A stretch of DNA of 64,000 bases from Serilophus lunatus. Lineage: Eukaryota > Chordata > Aves > Passeriformes > Eurylaimidae. Positions 36,690 through 48,671 of this stretch are shown here, piece after piece. The stretch is taken from contig VXBA01006154.1 of NCBI GenBank assembly GCA_013399895.1, positions 624,664 through 688,663 of the forward strand. The letters are read 5' to 3'. Below the pieces are notes generated by a model. It was not told the origin of the DNA. It saw only the letters and a list, made by a program, of their open reading frames with translations, and did not search any database. The translations under genes were made by a program, and so were the position numbers. Each line of letters begins with the position of its first letter. Within the stretch, counting starts at the first letter, position 1.

Positions 36690-37166
36690 TGGTTTCCTTT
36701 TGAGAACTACTTTTAACTGTTCACTGTGCCTCAGACACTGTTAGGGACTGGACTATAGTTTGGAAAAAAATGAACGAATTCCTATGCACACTGCACATAT
36801 TTTATTTGTAGTAGTGCACAAAAAACAGGGAAAAAGAATGCAATATTTAAAATGAAGAAAAAATTGTAAACAACAAAAACAAATAATATTTCAATGTGAA
36901 CTATGGGCCTGCTTTTGGCTACTGAGATGGTCAATGTCAGGTTCCATATTTGCCACTGCCAGTCGGAGCGTGGGGAAGCCCGGGGTGAGGCCCGCACTCG
37001 GGCCCCGCAGAGCCGCCCGTGGGACTGCGGAGGGACGGGGGCTGTCCCCGTCCGAGAGCAGACGGCAGGCAGGACAGAGGCGGGGGGGTCTGTAAATACC
37101 GGCGGGCCGGACTGAGGACCCCGGCGGGCCGTACCCACCCCGCGGGCCGTAGTTTGAGGACCCCTG
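36690..37166 (+). mobile_element. Non-autonomous hAT (Charlie-like) DNA transposon
   Basis: The right end carries a clear hAT terminal inverted repeat, AGTTTGAGGACCCCTG (37,151-37,166), preceded by a 'gcgggccgt' motif. The interior follows the layout of tetrapod Charlie-like hAT elements that I recall: 'cctatgcacactgcacatat', 'aactatgggcctgcttttgg', 'gagatggtcaatgtc', then 'ggttccatatttgccactgc' and a GC-rich block (about 36,965-37,145). The left terminal repeat is degraded and its boundary is approximate. The 8 bp after the right end (ATCACAGA) have no clear left partner. No transposase coding was seen; the open frame at 36,782-37,171 (-) only crosses the GC-rich part. Confidence 0.82.
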
Positions 37167-38762
37167 ATCACAGAGGATGCAGAGTTGGTAGCTTCCTATG
37201 CATCATGTGGCACATTAAACATTCCCTTGAGCAGAAGGGAAGATTTATGGAATCTCTTACAAATGTACTTGGAAGTACTATTTTGGAGTAATTATCTCCA
37301 AGTAACATTTTCAGTAACTTTCAAATAAAAATCCCCATTGCAGATAAAAGATTTAAAGTTTTTTATTATCATTTGTTTCCCTAATTATGCTACAGACAGT
37401 GTTAAGTAAATCCCACTGCAGTATTTTTTCAAGTTTTTCTTAATGACTAACTGCTTTTCTGCTCCTCTGAAGCCTAGGGATCCACACCACAAAGGGATAG
37501 CACTTTTTGTCACTGCAACCCAAGTGTTGTTCTGTAGTTCCCTTCACCTATAAAACCATGTCTTCTACTGTAAGTGAAGCAAAGTAAGCAAGTGAAAACA
37601 GATTGCTTCAAGATCCTAATTAGTAGGCACAAGGATCACACAAATAATTTTTGAGCTTGTTCTTCATTCCCCAGTCCCTCAGGAAATAAACAGTTTGATC
37701 CTACTTCAGTTCTTACACCCCTACCTCATCATAAAGTATCTATAGGTCTCTCACTGATTATCACCAACCAGCATAGCGTTTGGGAACTTTTACCTGAAAT
37801 TTTATTTTCTTTCTAATTTAATATGCTTCTTCAAGACAAAATGCATTCCAGCATTTAAAATAACACACAAGCACATAACCTCAGCTTCCTCAAACACGTA
37901 TATTGTACAATCATCTACCACTTTAGAGTTTAAGGAGGTCTTCACTACTTCCAAGAGAAGAAATTACTTAATCAAAGAGTAAAATAAAAAGAATTCTGTA
38001 GTGTGCTAAGCAGTCTTACATGGAATTACAAAAGAATTAAAAGGAACACACTCTTTTGTTGAAAAACATTGTTGGTACACATCACCTGTAAAACATAATT
38101 TACAAATCCATTTTTGTATCACATAAGAAGGACTACTTTAATTAAAGCAGCTCATGTATCTGCAAATGTTTAGTAAGATTCAATCCTCAGGCACAAAAGC
38201 AAAAACAGCCATAGACATCACAGTACTTTACTGATTTTGAACAGACTCATTCAAACCTAATCTATTTCAATGACACGATTACTCATAGAAGACATACAAG
38301 AAAAAGACATTTTTAATCAGCCAGCAAGTGTATGGGTTTAGTTTTTTTTAAAAGGTCTTCCATGATACTTTTAATTTCTATCTCACAATCTCCTGCATGT
38401 TCCCAAAACAAGACACTTTGCAATCACCAACAAAATAATATTGGTTCTCTTAAATGTGTTTAGCATGATCCTGTTCTGTTTTGCAGACTGCAGCAGTGTC
38501 AGTCTCGCATTAAAGCAAAAAAAAAAAAATAAAAAAAATTGATGACATCTACCTGAAAAGATGAAGAATACAAATCCTTCTAGGAAACAAAAGGATGAAC
38601 AATACATGTAGATCTAAAGGACACTCGAAAATATTTAATAATGTCTCACCCTAGTACTTTATAATTGAAAGTAATTTGTAATTATTTCATAATTTCTTCA
38701 TGGTAATGCGTGTATTACATAGATGCATTTTGTTCTGAACATGACCAAAATATGTCACTTAC
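37167..38762 (-). other. ARAP2: ARAP2 intron segment
   Basis: 1.6 kb of AT-rich intron, with an A-rich run at about 38,517-38,538. Nothing else is recognised. Confidence 0.7.
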
Positions 38763-38832
38763 CTTTTCATTATTGTAATAAGAAATGCTGTCTCCATCAA
38801 ATTTAACCCAGCGCTTCTGAAACACACATTTG
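38763..38832 (-). CDS. ARAP2: ARAP2 coding exon, PH1 strand with basic motif
   Basis: 70-nt exon completing residue 485 and encoding 486-508: KCVFQKRWVKFDGDSISYYN then NEK. The K-x-RW basic stretch (QKRWVKF) is the usual phosphoinositide-contacting loop and second strand of PH domains. The chosen acceptor is GATTCACAG|CAAATG. A second AG 16 nt downstream (GTTTCAG|AAGCGC) would break the frame with the preceding exon, and mammalian ARAP2 also has SPQGK-x2-FQKRW, so the upstream site is right. The donor is AAAAG|GTAAGT. Confidence 0.95.
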
Positions 38833-41322
38833 CTGTGAATCAAAAATTAACACAATTAATAATACAAACACAAGCTAACCCTGTCTTGTGAGAACGTCTC
38901 AAACACAAATTATAGGAAGGTCTGGTTTCCTGAGGCTGAGTTAAAACATTTTGAAAATTAAAAGAAATCTTAGCTCTATCATATCTTTTCAAAAGGAGAA
39001 TGCTGATTTCAAATATAATAAAAATATCTGGAAAAAAGTGCAGTATTACTGGACTTCTTTTATAAATCAGTGTCCATCTTTTTAATGAATCAGTTTTCTT
39101 TCTCTCAATTTCCTTGAGCATGCTCTTTATCACATCTGAAGAGAGAGAGGAAAAAGAACTTACAAAAATGTAATTTTGCTTGAAGCTAACCAGGATGACA
39201 ATTGACTTACTGGAAACAAATGACTATTCTGAATACAGAACAAAACTTTTTGTGTAACAACCTCTGTAAGGATACTTTCCAAAACTGAGAGCTGTGAACC
39301 TAAAATGATCATCTCATTGCCATGCTTGCAAGAAGGAAATCTCTGTTACAGGCTACAGTATCTCAAATCAAACACCAAAACATCTCCTTAACATTCTGCT
39401 TCCTCGTCAAAGAATAAATAGCAGTGACACCATATCTCTCAACAACTGCAGCATAAAATTTCATTTTCAATGTGTATTATTTTGTGGACATTATTAATGA
39501 GAAACTCATTTGATTATTTCAATGTGCTGTTAACTCATGCTCCATAAGGACCTTCTTAAAAAATACATTTTTACATGAACCTGAAGTACATTGCGCTCAT
39601 TAAAAATGTTGACAGCCTGTTAGTTACCATCTATAAAAGTTTCATTCCAAGACCTATTAAACAAGATAATTAAGCAACAAGACCCCACTAATGTCTTTTC
39701 ACAACATTATTTTCTTTCCTGGTAAATGAGTGCTCTGCTATAGGATTAGTAGACTGTGCTATCTTATCAAAATTTAATCAAATATAAGTTCTGGCTTAAT
39801 TAACTTGTATTACATGACTACAATAAATCATCATTTTTCACAACCTGGAAAGACCAATGTAAAATGTATTTTCCATTAAAGTACCAATAAATTGCAAAAT
39901 TATGCAGGGAAGCATGAACCAAAGTACCACATACAATGTGAGTAAACTCAATGGCTTTAAAATTTATAGTGAGTTAACAAAATTAGAGAGGCTGTACTTT
40001 AATTGCATGATTTGTAGCAATTTAAGAAAACAGTCTATATTCTTTTCCCAGATAAGACACAAACTGCCACATGCAAAATGGAGCTTTACAAAAACAATGA
40101 GAGGTGTAGAACAGAAAGAAACATTCAATTGGTAGAAAATCAAAATTTGATAGTGTTTGAAAAAATTGGGGGTTTTTTGGTTGGTTTTTTTTGTTCAGAT
40201 TTTTTTTAAATTCTTCAGATATTTGAAAAATGGAACTGTAAGAAAGAGAAACAAAAATTATCATCCATTGAGCCACGCTTGAGAAAAAGTCCTTGAAATG
40301 TAGCCAAGGAGTATCAGAATCCTTAGAAAGAAATAAGAAAGAAACTGGAAATTTCTCTACATCAGAGCTGCTTTGAATGGGTTCAAACTAGTTTATATTC
40401 TAAAACAATTTAATTCAGTAAATTACTCACTAAAATGAAAAAAAAATTAGTCATACTACTTACTGAGTAGTGATGATTATTATAGCAACAAATAATCAAA
40501 GGAAAGGCCAAACGGTTTAATATATTTCAGTGTAGCTAAATATACAGACCTTAGAACAAAGAATGCAGATCTACTAAGGGTTGAACAGAAGTACAGTAGA
40601 TGCATTACAGTCCTAATAAGTACTAATTTCTATATGCTAAGTAGTAGTAAAGATCAGAAACAGACTTAGAAAGTTGTGCTACTTTCAATACAGAACAAAA
40701 TTCAGATGTTCTAAGAACAAAAACTGAAAACTACAATTTAAAATTACTAGTCTATTCAACAAAAGTATTCACTTTCATCATTACTTGAAATCATAAAAAA
40801 GATGGGATCAGATCCTTCCCTTTAGGCATGTCAACAAACTAAACTAGGAGGCAATTCACCCTATGTGCACTTCTAAACTCAAAGTTCAACTTATATGCAC
40901 AATTCTGAAAGCAAGATCTGCAATCATACTAATTATTAATTTATAATCCACAGACAAATTAGTAAAGCGGTATTTCAAAATAGGGGTTCGTCTTCACTTA
41001 CTTCATATCCCAGAGAAAAAAAATTCAGCAAAAATTTAATGATTAGAAATAGTGGCAAAAATTAATTCTGTATTTTCCACTACAGTTCATGAGTGGTGAC
41101 TAACATTTAAAAAAAAAATTCCTGATTGCACTTCATAAATAAATTTTAGGATAGGTAATATTACTAAAAAGTTTTGAATTCATCAGACCCCAGTGCTCTT
41201 TCAACAAAAACAATTCCTTTTCCCTCCCGCCACACATATTAAGCAGTGACCAAATACAAATTTAACGTCTCATGCAAGCATACATTGCCACAATTATATA
41301 GTAAGCTCTACGAATCCCATAC
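38833..41322 (-). other. ARAP2: ARAP2 intron
   Basis: 2.5-kb AT-rich intron. The minus open frame at 38,840-39,133 lies next to the exon but has no domain similarity. A balanced-composition stretch at about 39,470-39,560 is a possible conserved noncoding element. No transposon is recognised. Confidence 0.7.
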
Positions 41323-41679
41323 CCTTGAGGAGATAATTTATCCAGCCATCCTGCTTTAACCTTCTTTACTGATGGTCCATAAAAACAAGCATATGGTGTT
41401 ATTGCTTCATTTCCAACCAAAGTTTGATCTCCTCCAATTTGCGAACAATTCATTTGTTCACTGACTAAGCAATCAGAATCTCCACTTTGTATCTTACTAA
41501 AAGATGCTGAGTGTGCTTTGGCTTTATTTTTCTTTTTCTTTGAAGGTAAAGAATGCTGTTCCACAACAGAATATACAGATTCACTTTCAGATTCTTCTAG
41601 TGTGAATAATTGGTTTTCTTGAGACAAAGATTCATTTTTTGCAAATTCCGTTTTCTTCTCTTCCTGTTCATTAAAGTAA
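41323..41679 (-). CDS. ARAP2: ARAP2 coding exon, acidic linker to PH1 start
   Basis: 357-nt exon (residues 366-484 plus two bases). After YFNEQEEKKTEFAKNESLSQ comes an acidic-serine patch (EESESESVYS), a lysine cluster (SKKKKNKAKAHS), a variable stretch, then ITPYACFYGPSVKKVKAGWL leading into PH1 (DKLSPQG). The acceptor is a strong tract, CTTTCCAG|TTA; with two bases carried in from the 42,443-42,525 exon it reads TAC TTT AAT. The segment from YFN to VYS has the same length as in the mammalian protein as I recall it. The donor is CAAGG|GTATGG. An internal AG at 41,664-41,665 was considered and rejected. Confidence 0.93.
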
Positions 41680-42442
41680 CTGGAAAGAAAAAGTGTATTT
41701 GACTTTTAAAATTTATTACTACAATGCACAAATATATAAAATTAGTAATTACAATAAATATTTCTCAGACATACTATATATATATAACTTGTATAATCAG
41801 TGTGATAACCAGAGATATGCTAAATACAATCTGTCTTGTAACTATGACCATACTGAATCCTACTTTTTCCATTCAACAGCAATGGTAGCAACATAACAGT
41901 CCTTTAGAAGCCTCAGCAGAAATTTAAAATTCATTCTCCATCCTCGGAAAACTAGCTTTGTACATTTGAATACTTTGGAGGACTTGCAGTACCACCTCTC
42001 TCTTCCGTCTCCCACCTCAACAAAAGCCTGGTGCAGACCAGATAATTAAGGAGCATTTCATCCAACCATAGGCCAACTGCCTCATGACAGGAGTGGAAAA
42101 TAGGATTTAGTTTTGTGTTTGTCTTTTTCTTTCCAGTGAGAAGGTAGATTATGAGACTACTCAGATATGGTTAGCTGGGAGACACACAAAAATGGAACTT
42201 GTGCCTTTCTTGTTCTGACTGGGGAAAACTGACACTTTCCAAATTCACAAAGGATTTTGAAACCACTTCTGACAGTCTCAGAGCAGCCACAGAGACTAAC
42301 TCTGCCTCCTACAGGATGGGGTAGGGACTCAAATAGGGGAAAAAATACAGTTGTGGTGTGCCTTCAGAGCTAGACTTATGACATCAGCAAATAATAAATA
42401 AGTAAATAATAATGGAGTTTCTCTGTAGTTCTTATTTAATAC
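41680..42442 (-). other. ARAP2: ARAP2 intron
   Basis: 763-nt intron with a short TA run near 41,776-41,788. No other feature is recognised. Confidence 0.8.
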
Positions 42443-42525
42443 CATAGATTCTTGGAAGGGCATTCCTCATTCATTCCTATATCCAGTTTATTTTCACAAG
42501 CCAGAAATTCATTCCCATGATGTTC
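42443..42525 (-). CDS. ARAP2: ARAP2 small linker exon (83 nt)
   Basis: A short exon found from phase and similarity. It encodes EHHGNEFLACENKLDIGMNE then ECPSKNL, residues 339-365 plus two bases. The acceptor is ATTTCTTTTCTAG|GAA and the donor CTATG|GTATTA. It enters in phase 0 from the 47,615 exon and leaves in phase 2, exactly what the 41,323-41,679 exon needs to stay open. The NEFL motif matches mammalian ARAP2 in the corresponding linker. The rest is poorly conserved, as expected for a disordered region. Without it, the strong acceptor at 41,680 would give an immediate stop. Confidence 0.85.
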
Positions 42526-42828
42526 CTAGAAAAGAAATATATTGTAATCAACATTTGTACTGAAGTACTAATGGATGCTTAAATTACTGTAGATATAAAT
42601 CACACACAAACAACCTAACTAAGTTATTCTTTCTCACATTTTTAAATACACATTTGAATGCTCATTTTTTAAAAGAATTCTAAGAAATTTTATTTTCAAC
42701 ATTTTCATCTTAAAAAATAATACATAAAACATTTGAGCATAATCTAAAATACCTGATACAAATAAATCAGATAAAGAATCCAGTGTGTTGAAATATCAGT
42801 GCTCTGATTTTTCTCGAGACACCAATGA
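42526..42828 (-). other. ARAP2: ARAP2 intron segment
   Basis: 303 bp of intron up to the solo LTR; nothing recognised. Confidence 0.75.
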
Positions 42829-43408
42829 TGTCTAGGTTCCAGTTGGGATAGAGTTAATTTTCTTCCTAGTAAGTGGTACAGGGCTGTGTTTTGGACTTAG
42901 TATGAGAATAATGTTGATAACAAACTGATGTTTTCATTGTTGCCGTGTAGCGCTTACTCTAAGTCAAGGACTTTCCAGTTTCCTGTGCTCTGTCAGAAAG
43001 GAGGTGCACAACAAGCCAGACAGGAGCATGAGCAGGGCAGATGACCTGATTGGCCAAAGGGATATTTCATACCACAGAACATAATGTTCAGTATATAAAC
43101 TGGGAGGGGAGGGGAGGGGCAGGTTGTTGGCTGGAAACTGTCAATCGCTGCTTCAGAACAGACTCTGGGCACAAGTCAGCAGGTGGTGAGCAGTTGCATT
43201 ATCAATCACTTGGGGGCTATTTTTTATTTCTCTTTCTCCATTCTTTCCATTACCATTACATTAAATATTATTATATTTAAGTTTGTTGCAATTATTAAAC
43301 TGTTCTTATTTCAATCTAAGAGGTTTACTTGTTTTCCAATTCTCCTCACTGCGGTGGGAGTGAGTGAGCAGCCATGATCTAGCAGCCAGCTGGGGTTAAA
43401 CCATAACA
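42829..43408 (+). mobile_element. Well-preserved ERVL-type solo LTR
   Basis: 580-bp LTR with clear ends, TGTCTAGG at the start and ACCATAACA at the end. It is flanked by 5-bp near-duplications (AATGA at 42,824-42,828; ATTGA at 43,409-43,413; one mismatch). A TATATAA box lies at 43,092-43,098 in the phrase 'gttcagtatataaactggg' and an ATTAAA poly(A) signal at 43,294-43,299. The wording ('gttccagttgggatagag', 'ggccaaagggatattt') is that of a very common avian ERVL-class LTR, by recall. No internal viral sequence remains, so it is a product of LTR-LTR recombination. It is antisense to ARAP2. Confidence 0.88.
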
Positions 43409-46400
43409 ATTGAATACTTTTCAAGCTCAAGAGCCACATCTTGCACACTGGTTAAGTACCATTTATGATTTGACACTGCTAGCGCATCTTTCATATCAAT
43501 ATTTCTTCTCAGAATTAAACATACAGCCTTCATAGTACACTAAAGACAAAATTCAAAAATTTGACAAAAAAAATTTGACAAATTCAAAATCCTAAACAAT
43601 GAACTCATCCATACTGAATATATCTCATAACTTTTGCCAAGATCTTCCTGAAAGGCCCATTTGTTGACTTTTGTTTAGAAATCTATCAAAAACTGCTTGC
43701 AGTGTACAAAATGTCAAAGTTAGCATCTCTTATTTCACATTTCCTAAACTGGATCTGACAACCATATTATATTACTATATTCATCCTTCTTCTAAAAAAA
43801 AAAAACAAAAAAAAAACCTAAAATGAACATCTTCGAGGTTTCTGATGGAAGCATTTTAATTTAGTCATTTAAGCTTTGATGTGTATGTAACGAAGCTGAA
43901 CGACGGCAGGAAAAAGCTGGATAAGCTTTCACAACACCGTCATTTGTTCTCTGAGCAGCAGCTAATCTTCTGCTTGAGGACAGTAGGTTGGCAACACAGA
44001 AAAGCAAGATGAAAAAAAGCACATAGTCCAAAGCAGAGAAACTGCAGCAAAAATGTGAAAATCACAGGCTCATGCTAGGATAAACCTAGGTGAACTGTCT
44101 GCCTTCTTCTGCCAGCCAGATCCACTATCAAAATAAAAACCCATCAAAACCCAACCACCCACACATCACAGTACTATTTGCAGCACCAAGGGCTAGACAA
44201 AAAAAAAAAAAATCCAACACCAACAGAACAAGAACAAACAAACACAAAACACAACATCCAAACCTAAAGAACACAAAACCAAAAATCACCCATATACCTT
44301 GCAAACAAATTACACAAAAACTCAAAAGCAAACTGTGCACTGTTTATCAAATACTTGGATTGTCAGGAATCTCACAAAAGGAGAGGAAATGGCATGTTCC
44401 ACTTCTACAGTTTGATTAGTCAAGAGGCTAATATCATGACGCATGAAACACCTTCAGAGTAACAACTGTCAGTATCCTTTATCTTCATTTGCTTATTGGG
44501 ATGCATTCAGCAACTTCCAAGCAGTAATCAAGAAATGCATTTCTATTGTCAGTAGATTTTAAAATGTAGAAGTCAACAAACAAAAACAGGTTGTCTGTAA
44601 AGGAGTTCTATTTGCACACAGACATGTATTTCACCCAAATTAAATCCTAAGCATTTCCAATGTGCTATTTACAGGAATACCTTTCAAGATGCTCAGATAC
44701 ATGATCAGACAAAATTCCCATTTCCCACCTCCTGCAAATCTCTGAGGTATTATACAAAGATAATTACCAGCAGCATTTTCTCCTGCAGATACCTTCATAG
44801 AGAGAAGTATTTCTTAAAAGAAGCCATATCTAAATATGCACTGTCCTTGTGCATAGGAAGCACCTACCTTTAAGGAAGAAATCTAGTATCTGGATCCCAG
44901 ACAGATGGAACTGCCTACTCAGAGGTCTGTAAAAAAACCTCTACTTTCAATCAGAAAGTAATTCAGATACATTTCCAGTTTTAGCTTTCTCTAGCAGGTA
45001 GTCTTGCTGATTTCAACAGCAACACAGGAACCCTGAATGCCAAAACACAGACAGCATGAAGGGTATCAAGACTGAGCCTACATTAAATGAAGATTCAATG
45101 CCATTCAGGATAGGCATCTTCTTTCAGAGATACTACCTTAGTCTTCTATTAAAGCTAATGTCACACACTTCTCAGATTGTTTCTTGAATCATAGTTTGGC
45201 AATACAATTCCATAACAGGTCCAGAAAGATAAATTTCTCTTTTTAAAATATTAAGGCTTTTTACGTTCAAGTAGTAAGACCTGCAATCTGGACAGTTCAC
45301 AAGTATTGTGAAGTCACACAATTTACTGAACTCAGTTTAATTCAGACTGACTGTCTACAGCAAGAAATAAAGCCAATATTTCACTCTAGAGGCCTGAGCC
45401 CATTAGAAGTCAGTTTTTCTTCAAAAGTATTCTAATATAATTGACTCTTTTAGTTGGACACAACAATAAAACAGCTCTAAACCATTTAGATTTTTATTTT
45501 AATTTTAAATCAATAAAAAAACCCAAGTTCCTTCTTCAGGTTGTCCTTTGGAGGGTCCTCCTTCTACTTGTCTTTCTTCTTGACACAAATCAAAAGCATA
45601 CTTTCTTCATAACCTTCACTCTCATGTTCTCTCATGCTCACTTACTTCCAGGGTGTAGTGACCCATTACCTATTTCTGCAGGCACTCCCTTCATAAAAGC
45701 CTACAGAATGAAGGCTTACACCAATGAAATAAAGAAGGGTAATGTCCAAGTTACAAACAAATTATAACAAATTTCAGTCAGTAAGTATAACAACTCGCTA
45801 CCGTTTCTTCTACATAAATAAACTATACTGTCATATGACTTAACAGGAAGAAGCATCTACAAGCTCTAAAATCTGAAATATTTTACAGTGTTAAGTAAAC
45901 ATTCTTATTTGCCCCTGGGATACTTGACACCTGCTGAAAAAAATCTGAAAGTGAAATGTGTATCAGGATGTTCGGTTTATAGTTCTTCTTTATGAACTTT
46001 GTCTGCAATGACATTCTAATGAAGCTAAAATTAGCTACAAAATTTCCAACAAGCCTGTGATAAATGTAACTCAAGAAACTGTTTACATGCATGAAAGTGA
46101 TATTGAGATCCAAATCTACAGATCAGGGAAGGTATGTTATAATATACTGCATTAATCATGATTCTACAACCAGCAAAAATAGCAATTTAATTTCAGGCAG
46201 TCATCCCACCTTACCAGCATGCTATTTTCATATTTGGTACCTTTTTAAGATAAGAGCACTGACAATCTTTCTGGGCATGCTTTTTCATAACCACCCATGC
46301 CAATGAAATGTACAGAATAATGCTAAGAAGTTACAAGAGGGCTAGGGGTTTTTTTCTAGAAAATCAGCTTATGCCATTGAACTATTTACAATGACATTAA

Positions 46401-47614
46401 ATTCTGAATTTTTAAAGACATTGGCACAGGAAACAACAGGCACAGACAAGGCATCACACACAAGGAAAGAAATGAACACTCGAAAGTCACTTTTGTGTGG
46501 ACACAAGAAGAAGAAGGAAAGAAAAGTCATGAATTTATGTGTACCTCTTTAAGGAGTCAAAATCAACAACAACAACAAAAGTACAGCATATTTCCAAAAG
46601 AAAGTACGCACCCAAAATAGAGTTCACTTTTATGCTTATAAAACCAATCTCACTAGAAGACAAAAGTTGAATCATTTATTTTTATTGACCAATTCTTAAA
46701 AAATGAAAATTGGAGGAAAAAAAGTCCTAAGTATCCATTTGAGTAGTTTATATTTTAGTAGTTTGCAATAGTTCAAAAAGTGAAACATTTGAGTGAAGAC
46801 CAGGACAGAGACAGAAGAATTTTCTGTTTTATTGAACTCTGCAGCTTGAGATTGGGTGGAACAAGTATAACTAATCACAAAATCAACAATTTCTGGTCTG
46901 CATCCTGTAAAGACAGAAGCAGGAGATGGAAATTGATGCCATTCGGCAGATATCTCACTAAGCTAATTTACCTCCCAGATCTCCACATGTTCAACAAGTC
47001 TGTCCACATGCCATCTATGGAATTTACACCATCTATTACTGACCCCAACAAAAATGTTCACTTCAGAGAGTCTTAAACAAAGTGATTTTCTAGGTATAAA
47101 GCAAGTTTAGGGGATGCATGAAAAGTATCAGGAGTCCTGAGAGTCTTCATACACAGGAATCGAAAAAGGGTGTGGACAAAAGTGACCATTAGATCACTCA
47201 AGCTAATGTGCAAGCTGCTTTCATGGGATATACAAAAGTTTGTGTAGATGCCCTGTCTTGTTCTGCAATTATCAGGTGGAGAAAAGTCACTTTTACCTTT
47301 ACTAGTAAATTCTAATGGTGATTCACGACTAAACCTCAATTATGGAAAAATTATTGCAATATACTGCTACGCCTGTAAATACGGCAGCTCCCTACTACTA
47401 TTGGACAGTACAATGGGTATTTCAAGATTAAGGTAAGTCATTAGACCTCAAATACTTACATCTTAAACCCTTTGCAGGCACCTAAAAGGACAAAATGGTA
47501 CTAGAAACTAAAAATGCAGAGAAATAAAAAATAATTAAGGGCAAGATAGAATACTTAACACGAAGATTAAAGTGAAGACAGAACGTTCATATTCAGGCTT
47601 CTGAACTTACTTAC
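43409..47614 (-). other. ARAP2: ARAP2 intron segment
   Basis: 4.2 kb of intron. It contains A runs at about 43,793-43,815 and an A+C-skewed low-complexity tract at 44,199-44,290 that produces paired spurious open frames on both strands. The minus open frame at 47,073-47,339 and the plus one at 47,248-47,436 show no family similarity. No transposon is recognised. Confidence 0.65.
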
Positions 47615-47688
47615 ATCTTTACGATTGTCACAAATAAAGGTTTCCCCATATGGAGAGATGATGGCTGGCTTCTCCTCTGTGAAAGTTT
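47615..47688 (-). CDS. ARAP2: ARAP2 small linker exon (74 nt)
   Basis: Encodes the end of residue 314 and residues 315-338: TFTEEKPAIISPYGETFICD then NRKD. The PYGETF motif corresponds to the same motif in mammalian ARAP2. The acceptor is TTGCTTTAAG|AAA and the donor AAAGAT|GTAAGT. One base is carried in from the 48,601 exon and it ends in phase 0. A second GTAAGT four bases downstream would shift the frame. Confidence 0.9.
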
Positions 47689-48600
47689 CTTAAAGCAAAA
47701 ACATAAATAAATACAGTCACATAGTGCAATGCTCAACTGAAGTAATAATAAAATGAACATGGGATACAGATTTTTCAGGCTGTGATTTCTCTGTCCTTCT
47801 CAAAAAAAAAATTTTAAGAACAAGAAACAATTTCTCATTTCTAACTGAACTTTGACACCTCCTTTTCACTGCAGACACTACCATTATTACTAAATAATTT
47901 GAATATACCTTGAATATAGGCATTTTCTTCTTTTCTACCCTGCAGCAAGTTAAAATAAAAAACCTTTAGTTATCTTCTCCAAGGACCAATTGCTCTAAAG
48001 TGTCATTTACTCTAACTTAAAAAAAAAACTGCCAAAAACAAACTACCATAAAACTCTCCTGTGCACAATCTTCATTTTGTCACCAAGTATTTCCTTGAAA
48101 TGAATATACATAACTTCAAACAAGACATATCCCTCAAATGTTAAAGAACTTTACAACTGACTGCACAAGACTTCTACACTCTTCTATTTAATACAATTTA
48201 ACTACTTAATACAATTAGTTTCCTATGATTTCCTGGAGTTATGAGCACTAAGAAATTAAGCAGCATTAGTCAGGAATAGGTTCCTTATATCTTTCAAGAA
48301 AAAAGCTAACCATTTAAAAAATCTGGATATAATTTTAGAAACTCAAAACACTAGTCTAAAAAGGTATATTAAAATAAATAAGGTTTAAAGTCTGGATTTT
48401 CTTATTTTTATTTGGTCATAATCAAAAACTAAGTAAAAATGCAAAAGTGGTTAAATGATTCGCTAAATTATTTCTTCCAGACCTTCAAGACGCCAAATAT
48501 TTCCTAAAATTTGCAAATCAATACTCATTTTTACAACTTCTGGTCCGAGGTTCCCTTTTCCTTAATATTCAAGATGTAAATATCACCATGCTTAACTTAC
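47689..48600 (-). other. ARAP2: ARAP2 intron
   Basis: 0.9-kb AT-rich intron; nothing else recognised. Confidence 0.8.
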
Positions 48601-48671
48601 TGTTTTGTGAAATTTGCCTCCCAGTGCAAGAAATATTTAAAAGGCCCATATTTCTTCTTTTTTGAAGGGAA
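48601..48671 (-). CDS. ARAP2: ARAP2 small linker exon (71 nt)
   Basis: Encodes residues 290-313 plus one base: SSLQKRRNMGLLNISCTGRQ then ISQN. The only strong match to mammalian ARAP2 is the RRN tripeptide after the proline-containing RHRPVPEIP region, but the phases fit both neighbours exactly. The acceptor is a long T tract ending TTCAAG|TTC and the donor AAACA|GTAAGT. The region is probably disordered. Confidence 0.86.

Noticed and set aside
36782..37171. 129-codon minus ORF
   Set aside because: Spans the non-autonomous hAT element; no transposase features.
41664..41665. Internal acceptor giving an ARAP2 exon from 41,663
   Set aside because: It keeps frame only if the 83-nt exon is skipped; the stronger acceptor at 41,680 works with the 42,443-42,525 exon and gives a linker of mammalian length.
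44128..44419. Overlapping ORFs on both strands
   Set aside because: Produced by the A+C-skewed low-complexity tract.
47073..47436. Opposed ORFs with a good plus-strand donor (AAG|GTAAGT near 47,432)
   Set aside because: No protein similarity on either strand and no matching acceptor or phase for ARAP2.
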